From Blattamonas nauphoetae (lineage: Eukaryota; Preaxostyla; Oxymonadida), in the NCBI GenBank assembly GCA_033064195.1, contig JARBJD010000073.1:220301-284300 (forward strand): 64,000 bases of DNA, given 5' to 3'. Shown piece by piece: positions 1 to 10,015 of this stretch. A model generated the notes under the pieces. It was not told the origin of the DNA. It did no database searches and saw only the letters and a program-made list of their open reading frames with translations. The position numbers and the translations under genes were made by a program. Every line of letters begins with the position of its first letter. Positions within the stretch are counted from its first letter, which is position 1.

Positions 1-7
1 GGACTCG

Positions 8-2170
8 GTGGCAACAGAATCGGCCAGGCCCGTGGAGAGGTCGCCCCCCACAACAACTGGGTTCTTTCCCAGCGCTTCGAAACACCCAGATCAACCAGTC
101 AAAACAATAGAGGCTCGATACCATCTTCACGTCACCCAAACACAATCACTTCATCATCCCACACAACCAACACCACACAGTTCAGTCAACCAGCGTACGT
201 TAGACAAGCCAAAGAATCATTTCAACTATCGTCTACAACTTTTCTTTCAAAAGCAGGAGAACGACAGGGAAGGCCGCGGACTTGGTGGCTTCCTGTCTCA
301 GCGGGCGGACGCCTGGGCCAAAATCGGATGGCCCAGTATGAAGGAGGGCATCTTGATTCCATTCATTTCAAGTCCGGTCAGCAGAGGGCAATCGCGAATC
401 ATACTGAAGAGCGAGAGGGAGAGAACAGCTTTCGAGGCGATAATAAAGAAGGAGCTGGAGGAAAGGATGATCAAGGAAGTGCAAGAAGAGGAAGTGACTC
501 TTCTCAACAACTCCTTTCTGGTACCGAAGTCCGATGGGACGTTTCGCCGGATTCTCGACTGTCGACCAGCCAACAAGTTATTGGAGTCGCAACACTTCAA
601 GATGGAGGGGACAAGAGTAGTCTCACAACTGATCAAACCGGGAGATTGGATGAGCAAGATCGACCTGACTCTGGCGTATCAACACGTTCCCATCCATCCG
701 ACATCTCAGCCATATCTATGCTTTCGCTTAGACCAGAGTTTTTATCAGCACTCGACCCTGCCATTTGGGCTGTCGTTAGCCCCGTTGATCTTTACGAAGT
801 TGATGAGGGTCGTCGTCTCTCGACTGAGGCCGACCGTGAGGATGATCGCGTACTTGGACGATATACTAGTATTGGACGAGACAGAGGAGGGGTTGATGAT
901 CAAGGTCGAGAGGGTATTGATGGAACTAGACAACTTCGGATTCACAGTCAACAAGACCAAGTCACAACTTTGTCCCGCCCAGAAGATGGAGTTCCTGGGC
1001 TTCATATGGGACAGTCAGACGATGACAGTGGCAGTTCCAGAAGTGAAAGTAGCGGCAGCTCAAAAGAAGGTCGCCGCCAAACTCATTCAGGCGCAGAAAG
1101 GGAAACCATGCAAGGTTTGGTCTCTAGCCTCGCTCATTGGCACACTCCAATCGTTCTCGCTGGCGGAAATGCAAGCACACATCAGGACAAGACATCTCAC
1201 TCACAGGAAGGAGGAGTTGCTTGGTCAAGTGTCGTACGCGACGACGGGCTTGTTGGGGAAGAAGGAGATGGACGAGCTGGATTGGTGGAAGAGCCGTCTG
1301 GAAGACACGCCTTCTGCAAGCATCCGTCCCTTCGTGCCGACTGTGACACTCACGACGGACGCATCCGAATGGGGCATGGGAGCAGTTCTGGAGAGACAGG
1401 GAGAAGAAAGAATCGTATTTCAGAGTCGGTTCAACGAGGAGGAAAGGGCGAGGTCGTCGAATTGGAGGGAGCTGAGGGCAGTAGGAGTGGCGCTGTCGAC
1501 GATGAGGAAAGAGGGGAGGATTGTGGCAGGAGACCACGTTCTCCTCCAAAGCGACAACACAACAACAGTCTTCGACGTAAACAGATTGGCGTGCTCGTTG
1601 AGTCTCCTCCCGCTTCTCACAGATATCCTTTGCGAGGTGGAACAGTTCCGGGGAAGGTTGACGGCAGTGCATCTCCCCGGTACAGACAACCAGTTGGCGG
1701 ATCGTCTGTCCCGAATGGAGGACGGATCCGACAACATGCTGAAGAGGGAAGTTTTCAGGAGAATATGCACTCAGATGAGGTGCCTCCCGACGTTGGATGC
1801 GTTTGCGTCAGAGACAAACACACAGCTGCCCCGGTTTGCGAGTTGGAAGAAAGAAAAGACAGCAGTGGCGGCAAACGGACTCCTCATGGATTGGAGAAAA
1901 GACGTCGTTTATGCGTTCCCTCCGAATCCTCTGCTTCTGCAAGTCGTACGGAAGATTGCGAGGGAAGGCGTGGAAGCGTTAGTATTGGCGTTCGATTGGC
2001 CAGCACTGTTGGGCGTGGCGGAGTTGGAAAGGTTGGCAGAGCGAAGGATGATAGTAGGGAGAAGCAGAGATGTGTTGGAGGAGGGAATGGGATTGAGGGC
2101 AAGCGGGGCAAGATTACCGGATGGAGTGCTGATATGTTGTTGGATTCGAAGGACATCTGGGATGAATTAG
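8..2170 (+). CDS. DIRS-type reverse transcriptase / RNase H
   Basis: The 720-residue ORF makes the element's cDNA. The RT core lies at about residues 170-340, with an SDGTFR fingers motif, a PFGLSLAP thumb-side motif and the catalytic AYLDDILVL box at bases 848-874. RNase H follows at about residues 445-570, with TTDAS, a WRELRA glutamate, LLQSDNTT and the final acid in GTDNQLADRLSRM. The stretch before the RT (GLGGFLSQRADAWAKIGWP) resembles the region ahead of RT in DIRS/PAT elements. The ORF is open to the window edge, so the true start may lie upstream. It ends with TAG and overlaps the recombinase ORF by about 37 bases. All RT and RNase H catalytic acids are present, so the copy may be fairly young. 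Confidence 0.85.
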   Translation: MATESARPVERSPPTTTGFFPSASKHPDQPVKTIEARYHLHVTQTQSLHHPTQPTPHSSVNQRTLDKPKNHFNYRLQLFFQKQENDREGRGLGGFLSQRADAWAKIGWPSMKEGILIPFISSPVSRGQSRIILKSERERTAFEAIIKKELEERMIKEVQEEEVTLLNNSFLVPKSDGTFRRILDCRPANKLLESQHFKMEGTRVVSQLIKPGDWMSKIDLTLAYQHVPIHPTSQPYLCFRLDQSFYQHSTLPFGLSLAPLIFTKLMRVVVSRLRPTVRMIAYLDDILVLDETEEGLMIKVERVLMELDNFGFTVNKTKSQLCPAQKMEFLGFIWDSQTMTVAVPEVKVAAAQKKVAAKLIQAQKGKPCKVWSLASLIGTLQSFSLAEMQAHIRTRHLTHRKEELLGQVSYATTGLLGKKEMDELDWWKSRLEDTPSASIRPFVPTVTLTTDASEWGMGAVLERQGEERIVFQSRFNEEERARSSNWRELRAVGVALSTMRKEGRIVAGDHVLLQSDNTTTVFDVNRLACSLSLLPLLTDILCEVEQFRGRLTAVHLPGTDNQLADRLSRMEDGSDNMLKREVFRRICTQMRCLPTLDAFASETNTQLPRFASWKKEKTAVAANGLLMDWRKDVVYAFPPNPLLLQVVRKIAREGVEALVLAFDWPALLGVAELERLAERRMIVGRSRDVLEEGMGLRASGARLPDGVLICCWIRRTSGMN

Positions 2171-3117
2171 CGAAGATGAAGGGTTTTTCGGTTGAAGCAG
2201 CGTCGGTTTGGAAGAGTGGATTCACTGATCAGACGAGAAACAACTATGCGGGTGAGATGAGGAGGTGGATTGAGTGGTGTGTGAAAGAGAAGCGAGATTG
2301 GGAGGCCATTGAGGAAGCAGCAGTTCTTAACTTTATCTCTCAGAGGACTGGCAAGACAAGGACAAAAGAAACTGCGAGATCGGCGCTGAGCTTTCTATGC
2401 CGACATATTGGAGTCGACGATGTTAGCCAGTCAAAGTCTGTTCAACTGTATTTTCGGGGACAAAAGAGGACTGAGCCGAAACAGGCAAGATATTCAACGA
2501 TTTTCGACGCAAAGCTGTTGGAAGATGGAATTAGAAAGATGAGAGGGCTTGCACAGTCATGCGAGGATTGGCAACAAATTGTTGCGACGTCGTTGATCCT
2601 GAACCACGCGATGAGATACACAGAGATGACCTCGGTTCGTTGTGGGAGTGTCGGACTAGAGAAGAAGGGGAATACGATAGTCTTGGTGGCAGCGTTGAAG
2701 CGGAGCCCAGAGCCACAGAGAGTGGTGTTGAGAGAGGATGAGATTGAGGAAGAGTTGAGGTTGACAGGTAGTTTGGAGAATGTGGTCAGGTTGATTCGGG
2801 CGAAACGCCCACTGGATTGGGAGACTGTTGGTCTGTTTTATGACATTGAGATTGGGAGAGAGCGGAGAGTGGATGAGGTCCGCGACCTGGTTCGAAAACT
2901 GATGAGAAAGTCGGACATTCCAGACTCTTTTAAACCGTATGCTCCGAAGCATACAGGGATCTCCGCAAGGATCCGCAAGGGAGAGTCAATCCCTTCAGTC
3001 GCTGAAGGCGCGCGGTTGTCGGTCAAGTCGGGCGTGATGCAGACGCACTACGTACTGCCCTTGGACACTACTCCCAAGTCTCACTCTTCCGAACGAGGGA
3101 TTGAATCAGATCATTGA
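2134..3117 (+). CDS. Tyrosine recombinase of the DIRS-like element
   Basis: The same frame is open from base 328, but upstream of about 2134 it only shadows the RT ORF, so the first ATG after the RT domain (2134) is chosen. An N-terminal SAM-like core-binding region (FTDQTRNNYAGEMRRWIEW) is followed by the catalytic domain. That domain has the first arginine in NHAMRYTEM, a KHTGISARI box where the family has its second-arginine motif, and a candidate nucleophile tyrosine in QTHYVLP. These features fit the YR that integrates circular cDNA in DIRS/Ngaro-type elements. The ORF stops with TGA. Its -1 overlap with the RT ORF suggests expression by frameshift, reinitiation or a separate message; nothing in the sequence decides which. 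Confidence 0.8.
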   Translation: MLLDSKDIWDELAKMKGFSVEAASVWKSGFTDQTRNNYAGEMRRWIEWCVKEKRDWEAIEEAAVLNFISQRTGKTRTKETARSALSFLCRHIGVDDVSQSKSVQLYFRGQKRTEPKQARYSTIFDAKLLEDGIRKMRGLAQSCEDWQQIVATSLILNHAMRYTEMTSVRCGSVGLEKKGNTIVLVAALKRSPEPQRVVLREDEIEEELRLTGSLENVVRLIRAKRPLDWETVGLFYDIEIGRERRVDEVRDLVRKLMRKSDIPDSFKPYAPKHTGISARIRKGESIPSVAEGARLSVKSGVMQTHYVLPLDTTPKSHSSERGIESDH

Positions 3118-3330
3118 AGAATGATCACAGATTTAAGACTGAGTGAGGAAGAGTGACCACCCACCCTCCCTGCTATCTTTTGATTGTCAGTTCTTTATCT
3201 TCTTCACTGTTGACTTTGTCTTTATACTGCCCGACCTGACGACTTGATTCGGCTGTAAAACGGTTGTATTTTACTGAATAAAGAGACAATGTGTTTCACT
3301 TTTCTATCAAAGATAATTTAGAGAGGTAGA

Positions 3331-4690
3331 GACCTTGTGACAAAAAATTGGACACCAAAAAATTCTGAATGACGTGAAAACTGTAAAATTAAAAAAATGA
3401 TGGACATGTTCTTCACGACATGACACGTGATTCACTTCATCCTACTTGATCCCTCGAACTTTAAATTTTTTAACTCTACGAGAGTAACACTCGAGGAGGC
3501 TGTCACTGAATGAGAGAACGCTGATTCTAGTACTTTCTTGTGGGATCGAGTTCTCACCTCGCACGATTTTTGGACGAAGGAAGTCTATTGCAACGTAAAT
3601 CGCATAAATGTCAAAAATAATTGAAACGAGCGTTCACGAAATGTGTTTGATGAGGTTAAAGTCGGTACTGATTGTTTGAAAGTCTTTCTGACCGATATTG
3701 CCCTGTTTGATTCTGGGAAGTTTTATGTTTTTTCTTGTTTCAACCAACACAATCACTGAGAAGGACCCGAGTGTGGTGGAGAGGGTCCATCTTGGCCTTA
3801 GTGAGAAGTTTGACGAAAGTGTCAGTGATTGTTTTTCATTCCATGATATTTTCAGACACTCAAAGTTTGTCAGTTTCAACTCATCCCAGCACATCACCAA
3901 ATCCCGAGTTTTCTTTGATGATCACACAACCTTGATTCTCAGCGTGGTGTGTCTTTTCTCTTTGTGACTTCTTCACTTTCTCTCGTCCTCTCTCTCGCAC
4001 ATTCTTCACATCGCCAAACAGACAAAACTCTTAAGAGAAACATTTCGAAAGAGTGACATTTCCGATAGTGCAGCGATTTTGAAAACGATGGGGCTGAAAG
4101 AGAGGAACTCTGTGACATTTCCTGAAACTGATTCGACTCACTTAGAGGAAGCGTTGGAAAGAACGGTGTGATTTTTTGATTTCGAAATCTGTCTTTCGAT
4201 GAACGGCTGAACTTTATGACACGTTTTTGAATCTGAAATGAACAGAATTCAATGTCTTGACGGTTGCGAGCTGTGGCTGGTTTTTTCTTTTCGCAACTCA
4301 CTGTCCATCATCGGTATTCAGCGTATCGGTGTCCTTGGATACTGCATTGACAGAGACATGGAGCGAGCGAGTTGACTTATTTCTTCCTTTTCATTTTCTT
4401 CATTCAATCTGCTTCTATCTATCACTTGACATTCACAATCCTGGATACATTCAAGAGTGATATCGGTTGTGATAGACATGGGACATAATTCTTTTTCGGG
4501 ACATAATTCCGTCTTTGAGCGATCTATAGACAAGTACGGTCTAATATTTGTGAATATTATTCGTGAACTGGTATGTTCACGCCACAAAAGTCAATGGAAA
4601 GGTAAAATTGTCTTGAAGTGGAGAAAGGAAAATCAAGGTATGATCTTCCCACAACCAATGTGAAAAGGTCTCCGTTCTCCGAGAAAACTC
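3331..4690. other. Gene-poor interval after the DIRS-like element
   Basis: Only short ORFs of up to about 120 codons occur, on both strands, with no recognisable domain and AT-rich composition. I see no gene here. Confidence 0.4.
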
Positions 4691-5529
4691 ATATCCCAAT
4701 CCTTCTCACCTGCCACGTCTCAGATGACATGACGAAAACTTAATACCAAGAGTCCAAAAATATTGATAAACTCGATAATGGATGTGATCAAACAGCCTAA
4801 ATACCCTCTTGCCCGCTCAAAAATCCCCGATCAAGGATCCTGACTTCGAGATTTGCCAACTCGCGGACAATGACCTGATGTTCGCTGAAATGCTATTCGG
4901 GTGTGTTTTCCTTCATACACAACTCAATTGATCAATTTTTCAACAACAATTGTTTCATCACTTTTCTTGCCAATATCTCCCTGTTTCCTTCATCACTCAA
5001 TTTCCTTCTTGTTTTCACATTTTTCAGTGTTTATCCATCCAACTTTGTTGATTCAACAAATTAGACGAACAGGTTGGTCACTCCACCAATCCAAAAGGAT
5101 CCAGCCTCTTTTCCGTGTTTTGCACGTTTGCTCTCTTTCTCATTCCTTCTTTTCATCCTCTTCACAAATTTAGGCAAGCACAGGGATACCATGTCGTCAT
5201 ACTTTGATCGTGGATGCAGAAAGAGATCTCTCCAATTGAAGGACGGATCACGTTCATCTCAACTTCATACATTTCACACGTGTTTTCATTCAGTTTTTAT
5301 TGATCTTTTTTTCGTTACCATATGGAAATAGTTAATGTGAGAATCGAGATCAGCCCATAACAAATGAGAAAAGCAATGAGATTCCCGAAAATCTCCATTT
5401 GAGTTCACACTCCTTTAGAAGGTGTAATAAGCTTCCTTCAATCTCTCCTTTACTCTACAACTGTCCTTGTTGCGTATTTATGATGAAATGTGAATTATGT
5501 CTCCAAATTCAATTGAGTCCCACATCTAT
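4691..5529 (+). repeat. ~840-bp dispersed repeat, copy A
   Basis: This segment is nearly identical, in inverted orientation, to 28284-29125. Homology ends sharply at both sides (CACATCTAT at the right edge of A). Short pyrimidine-rich ORFs inside are shared by both copies but show no domain. No terminal inverted repeat or clear target duplication was found, so the element class is unknown. Confidence 0.85.
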
Positions 5530-6202
5530 GAATCACGTGTCATGTCGTTCGAAGTATGTCCCCCTACAGTAGCATTTCATGTCATACTCTCTTATTTTTC
5601 ACTGTTGTTCTTTCAAAAAAATCGCAGAGATGTATAACTCAAGGTAGTTGAAGTGTGTGGAAAATGAATTCTCAACTCTCTCTTGTTCTGTCAAAAAACA
5701 AAAATTGCCGCTGGATCAAGTCGCCGTGACGCGCAGTATATTTCGGCCTCAGCCCACTTTATCGTCATCTACGCTTGTTTTCGGCTTGTTTCAGCTCTAT
5801 TCATCTTTTGTTCCCCTCTTGGGTGTTGGTTGTATGGTATCTTCTCCCAAGAATCTAACCCAATAGAAAGGTTTCTGTTCCATGTCGGAGATATCTCACT
5901 CTTCCTCACTCAGTCTTAAATCTGTGAACAGAACGGACACAACAGAAATAACTGCTAGAGAAGAAGATATGCGACAACAGAATCTGATCGAAAGCCCACA
6001 ACACGACAGATGACGTGTTACGTGAAGGACTGTGAGTTGGAGGAAGATAACGGAAAGAAAAATCAGAAACGAGAACGAAAGAGAAGATAGAATCTCTAGT
6101 AAATCGAGGAGGTAGTGAAAACAGAAACGCGAATGACCAGAATAAGACAAGACGAGTGGAGTGGAAAGTGTGGTGATGACCAGAGTCGGCAGGTGTGGTG
6201 TG
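5530..6202. other. Intergenic, downstream of the pseudokinase gene
   Basis: This is the 3' flank of the minus-strand gene ending at 6203. It contains the 32-bp inverted match to the end of the DIRS-like element (5896-5927). No gene is recognised. Confidence 0.4.
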
Positions 6203-9200
6203 TCATGTCCGCATCGACGCGTCGGGAGGAGAGTCGTCGGCGTCGGCGGGGAGCGAGTCCAGACAGCTCTCAACCTCGTCCAGCGTCGGACGCTTCTTCG
6301 GGTCAAGTGCCATGCAGTCGGCGATCAACTCCTTCAGCGAGTCCAACCCAATCCCGTCCATCGGAGGAAGCGTCCCTGCCACAATCTGACGACACGCATT
6401 CACGCCATCCTGCTCCCCGTACGGCACTTGTCCCGTCTCCACCTCCCACAACAAGAGGCCAAGACTAAAAACTGCCGCCCTTGTTGCGTCAATGTTCTCC
6501 TTCTTCTCAATCACTTCAGGCGCCAGCCATCGCTGAGCTTCAGACATCTCATCCTTCTTGTGAGCTCGCTCTTCCGTCGCCTTGTCTTCGAACTCCACGC
6601 CTGGTGGAGGAACAATCTGTGGCTCCAGCGTAGTCAGCGTCGGCTGAACAATGTCGGCACTCGTTTTGAAGCACACTCGCCCAATCGAGTCGAAAACAAT
6701 GTTGTGCGACGTCAGAGACAGAAAGATCGGCGTGTTTCTGTCTTTCTTGGAAAGCATCTTCAGCCCTCGCACAATCTGGCCCTGCACAGAACGCTTCACA
6801 ATCCCACCCTTCTCCTCCGAATGAAGCCGATTGTACAGCGTCCTTTCCTTCTTCACAATCACCACCTCAATCCCCACCCCACACGCCACCGCTTCAATCT
6901 CATCCACAATGTCCACAAGCACGTCCGATGACACATTCCCTTCTTTGGTCAGTGCCTCGTTCGGCTGAGAATTGATCATCGAGTTGTTGGGGTTTGTGCT
7001 GATTTGGTGATCTGCCACTATCACTTCCATTTTCTCGTCCATCTCAACTTGATCGGCATCAGCCATTTCTTGCCCTTCCTCCTTCTTGTTCTGCCGACGA
7101 CGCCACACAATCACAATGACGACGATGATGACGATCAAGAGGGCAACAACAGCAACCACAACAGGAATCGCCCACGACATCGCTTTCTTCGCGTTCTCAC
7201 TTCGCACTTCCCGCACACTCCGCTTCACAACAAATGACTCCGTTACGAGAGACGACCCGAACACAAGACGCCCTTCCCACTCATTCGACGCGTCCAGCGA
7301 GATCTCGTCCAACGACACATTCAGAACAATCAAAGTGTCAGTGCACGTTTCAACGTGAGCACCAGAAAGAAGGACTGTCGTTGAGGCTGGTGTTGTGTTG
7401 TGTGTTGTCGACGAATCGAGCAGTTCAAGCGAGACAGCACACGGAATCAGCTGCTCCCCAACAATCCTCACTTTCACAGCATCACCAATCCTCTTCTGCT
7501 CTCCCCCACTCGACCCCACATCCAACGTCGGCATCACAAACGGCGACTTCGATTCTTCCTTCCCAATCACCACAATCGACACTCCCGACACTTTCACAAG
7601 CCCCGTCTCCCACTCACACACTCCCATTTCGTCCACTGACTCCGAGTTCGATGTGGTTGGAAGGAGCGGGCCTGTCACTCGAAGGCTGTTCAGCTCAACT
7701 GTTGTGTCTGACGACGAAAGCAGACAAAGATCAGACGAGACAGAGTCAATCGAGATCACTAGATTTCGCAGTTTCAGCATTCCTCCACTCGAGATCAGAA
7801 GAGGAAATGCTGTCGACGTGTCGGATGGAACCCAAATCGAACCAGTTTCGCCATTCTGATCCACAACCAACACAATGTCAGCAGGGAGGACATGAGAGGC
7901 AGAGAGTGTCACTTTGTTTGCCACAGAAACTTTCACTGTCTCGATCGTTGTCGACTCGACGTGTGACAATGCCTTGTCCAGTGTCTGGCACGGAGCACTC
8001 ACTCCTCCGCACCCATCTCCATCCACTCCCGTCTTCCCATCCACAAGAATCTCCATCTGTGGTGGTTTGGGAGGTGTCGTGAATGTCTCCGATGTCAGCA
8101 CCACAAACTCTTCCTGCGAGACGAGAGTGAGGCTGGCGACTGAATAGTTCTTCCCGAATGCGAGAGTGGACGGCCGACCAACCTCGAACGGCGCCGACTG
8201 GCCATCTTCACTCCCACTCATCTCAACAATCACTTCGAACACAGACACAGCGTTTGATTCCACAGACTCCACAATCGACATCCGAAATCGATCGCCAGCT
8301 TCAAAATTCTTTCCCACGACCTTCAACCAGAACGAGGTCGGACTTGGTGTGGTGACGAGGGAGACAGACGTGACGGCAGTTGGGTGGGGAATGTGCACTC
8401 CACGACAGCTGGTGTAAACACCCTTTGTTTCAAAGTCGTAACCCTCATCAAACGCGACAGGTATTATCGGACCAAACAAATCGAATGCCTCTTGAGCTGG
8501 AACAACCGAGAAAGCTGTGGTTGAATTGGATGAAGAGACATTAAAGTAGAACTTGGCGTCATTGACATTGCTCTGGAGACTTTGCGTGGTCGACATGATG
8601 TAAATGATTATGTAGAATCTGAAACTGAACGTCGGTGGAAAGTGGATGCCGTGAAATGTGAGGAATGCTTTGTCCGAAGTACATCTGACAGTCACTGATG
8701 TCACACGAGCTGGTTCTTCCATGATCTCCACAACTCCTGATAACAGGACATCGTCAATCGGCCCATCTCCATCTGAGACTTGTACGATTTCATAAGTCTC
8801 TCCCCATTTCAGATCAGGCACTCCTCCCTCTTGATTGTACACATATGAGAAGATGTATCCATTGGACCAGGATTCGAAATGGACCGTGCACGTGTACGTG
8901 TCAGAGAGATTGTTGACATTTCCAAAAGTGATGTTGACTGGAATGGAGCCAATGTTGGATTCTTTCAAAATGATTAAAACATATTCCCCGTATTCGTCGT
9001 ACTCGTGAGACTCAATGGCAATGGTCTTCTGTGGATTCGCGGGAATGGAGAAAGAATCCGGAACCAGCAGCACAGCGAGGTTCAGTGGGCAGGCGACAAC
9101 GGAGAGGGAGTAGTCGGCCTCAAATGTGAAGAAGGAGTGATCAGCCAAATCATCGACAACGAGGTCGCATCGGCCTTCCGAATTAAAAGCCAGGACTTCC

Positions 9201-10015
9201 TGATGAAGCGACTGATCACGAGAGACTTCGATCATCACTTCCATCCCAGCCAGATCCGTCGAATAAAACGAGACAGTGAACTTCCTCCCGACCACTCCAG
9301 CAGACGAATCGACTTGCACTTCGACAGGAAGTGGCAACGGGACTGTGAAGACGAGCTGAGCTGAGGGAACGAGCGAGTATCCGTCCACAGTGAACGATGT
9401 GATCGAGTACTCCGCGCCGATGTCGAGTCCAGGCGTGTATCCATTCTGAGTTGTGTTGAACACAAATTTGCCTGTTTCCTCGTTGAACAGCACTGACTCG
9501 CTGTGGATCGACGAATTCAGCTCGACGACAATTTCGTGGTTGGTCAGATTCACCCCTCGCACAAACACGGAAACTGTGCCATCTTCGTTCAACACGGCGG
9601 AGTCAGCGAACTCGGTCAGTTGGTGGTTGACTGGAACAACCACACTATCACATTCCAGGACGAACCAATCCACACAGAGATCATCTGACTGCATGGACAG
9701 TGTGATGAATGATCCCGGACTGAACGGACCACCACAAGATTTGTTCACTGGGACTTCCAGATCGAACATATCTGTACATTCAAATCGAAATTCTTGTGTG
9801 AAGTGCTCTCCACCCGACTCAGCCGTGAAGTTGACAGCACTCCCCATGAAGTATTCGGACATGAAAGAAACTGTAAAGAGCCAAATGCCGTCTTTTCCGA
9901 CCTTGATGCCCGAAGACATGACATAAACAGTCTGTTGCGACACGAGGATGACAGGAGAATCATGCTCGACGACGACTTCCGGCATGGACACTGCTCGGAT
10001 ATACAGACCAGACAT
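6203..10015 (-). CDS. Surface pseudokinase: E-set ectodomain, transmembrane segment, degenerate kinase (C-terminal part)
   Basis: The 1270-codon ORF holds the C-terminal two thirds of a large type I membrane protein. Residues ~1-620 are beta-rich E-set/Ig-like repeats (for example TAVTSVSLVTTPSPTSFWLK). Next comes a segment with DGDGCGGVSAPCQTLDKAL, typical of pectin-lyase-like repeats in this lineage. A membrane helix lies near residues 935-960 (AIPVVVAVVALLIVIIVV), followed by RRRQNKK. The cytosolic end is kinase-like, with LSLTSHNIVFDS where HRD...N should be, no DFG, but QRWLAPEV (APE motif) and VFSLGLLLWEVETGQVPYG (subdomain IX). The catalytic Asp and DFG Asp are missing, so it is probably a pseudokinase. 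It ends with TGA. The N-terminal part is in the ORF upstream, one base out of frame. Confidence 0.75.
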   Translation of the reverse strand: MSGLYIRAVSMPEVVVEHDSPVILVSQQTVYVMSSGIKVGKDGIWLFTVSFMSEYFMGSAVNFTAESGGEHFTQEFRFECTDMFDLEVPVNKSCGGPFSPGSFITLSMQSDDLCVDWFVLECDSVVVPVNHQLTEFADSAVLNEDGTVSVFVRGVNLTNHEIVVELNSSIHSESVLFNEETGKFVFNTTQNGYTPGLDIGAEYSITSFTVDGYSLVPSAQLVFTVPLPLPVEVQVDSSAGVVGRKFTVSFYSTDLAGMEVMIEVSRDQSLHQEVLAFNSEGRCDLVVDDLADHSFFTFEADYSLSVVACPLNLAVLLVPDSFSIPANPQKTIAIESHEYDEYGEYVLIILKESNIGSIPVNITFGNVNNLSDTYTCTVHFESWSNGYIFSYVYNQEGGVPDLKWGETYEIVQVSDGDGPIDDVLLSGVVEIMEEPARVTSVTVRCTSDKAFLTFHGIHFPPTFSFRFYIIIYIMSTTQSLQSNVNDAKFYFNVSSSNSTTAFSVVPAQEAFDLFGPIIPVAFDEGYDFETKGVYTSCRGVHIPHPTAVTSVSLVTTPSPTSFWLKVVGKNFEAGDRFRMSIVESVESNAVSVFEVIVEMSGSEDGQSAPFEVGRPSTLAFGKNYSVASLTLVSQEEFVVLTSETFTTPPKPPQMEILVDGKTGVDGDGCGGVSAPCQTLDKALSHVESTTIETVKVSVANKVTLSASHVLPADIVLVVDQNGETGSIWVPSDTSTAFPLLISSGGMLKLRNLVISIDSVSSDLCLLSSSDTTVELNSLRVTGPLLPTTSNSESVDEMGVCEWETGLVKVSGVSIVVIGKEESKSPFVMPTLDVGSSGGEQKRIGDAVKVRIVGEQLIPCAVSLELLDSSTTHNTTPASTTVLLSGAHVETCTDTLIVLNVSLDEISLDASNEWEGRLVFGSSLVTESFVVKRSVREVRSENAKKAMSWAIPVVVAVVALLIVIIVVIVIVWRRRQNKKEEGQEMADADQVEMDEKMEVIVADHQISTNPNNSMINSQPNEALTKEGNVSSDVLVDIVDEIEAVACGVGIEVVIVKKERTLYNRLHSEEKGGIVKRSVQGQIVRGLKMLSKKDRNTPIFLSLTSHNIVFDSIGRVCFKTSADIVQPTLTTLEPQIVPPPGVEFEDKATEERAHKKDEMSEAQRWLAPEVIEKKENIDATRAAVFSLGLLLWEVETGQVPYGEQDGVNACRQIVAGTLPPMDGIGLDSLKELIADCMALDPKKRPTLDEVESCLDSLPADADDSPPDASMRT

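Larger units (their letters stand above)
1..3330 (+). mobile_element. DIRS-like tyrosine-recombinase retrotransposon, 5'-truncated by the window edge
   Basis: Two overlapping ORFs give the order RT, RNase H, tyrosine recombinase (YR). This is the layout of DIRS-order retrotransposons, which integrate with a YR instead of an integrase. The gag region and left terminal repeat would lie before base 1. A possible poly(A) signal AATAAA lies at 3277-3282. No right terminal repeat could be fixed, so the end near 3330 is approximate. A 32-bp piece just past the YR stop (3125-3156) recurs inverted at 5896-5927. Confidence 0.8.

Noticed and set aside
328-2133. The first ~600 codons of the frame-1 ORF overlapping the RT
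   Set aside because: Gly/Arg/Asp-rich, low-complexity shadow of the RT frame. Only the part after about 2134 is recombinase.
6115-9926. Many plus-strand ORFs (up to 282 codons) opposite the pseudokinase gene
   Set aside because: They are antisense shadows: Ser/Pro/Arg/His-rich, without conserved pattern, opposite a clearly coding minus strand.
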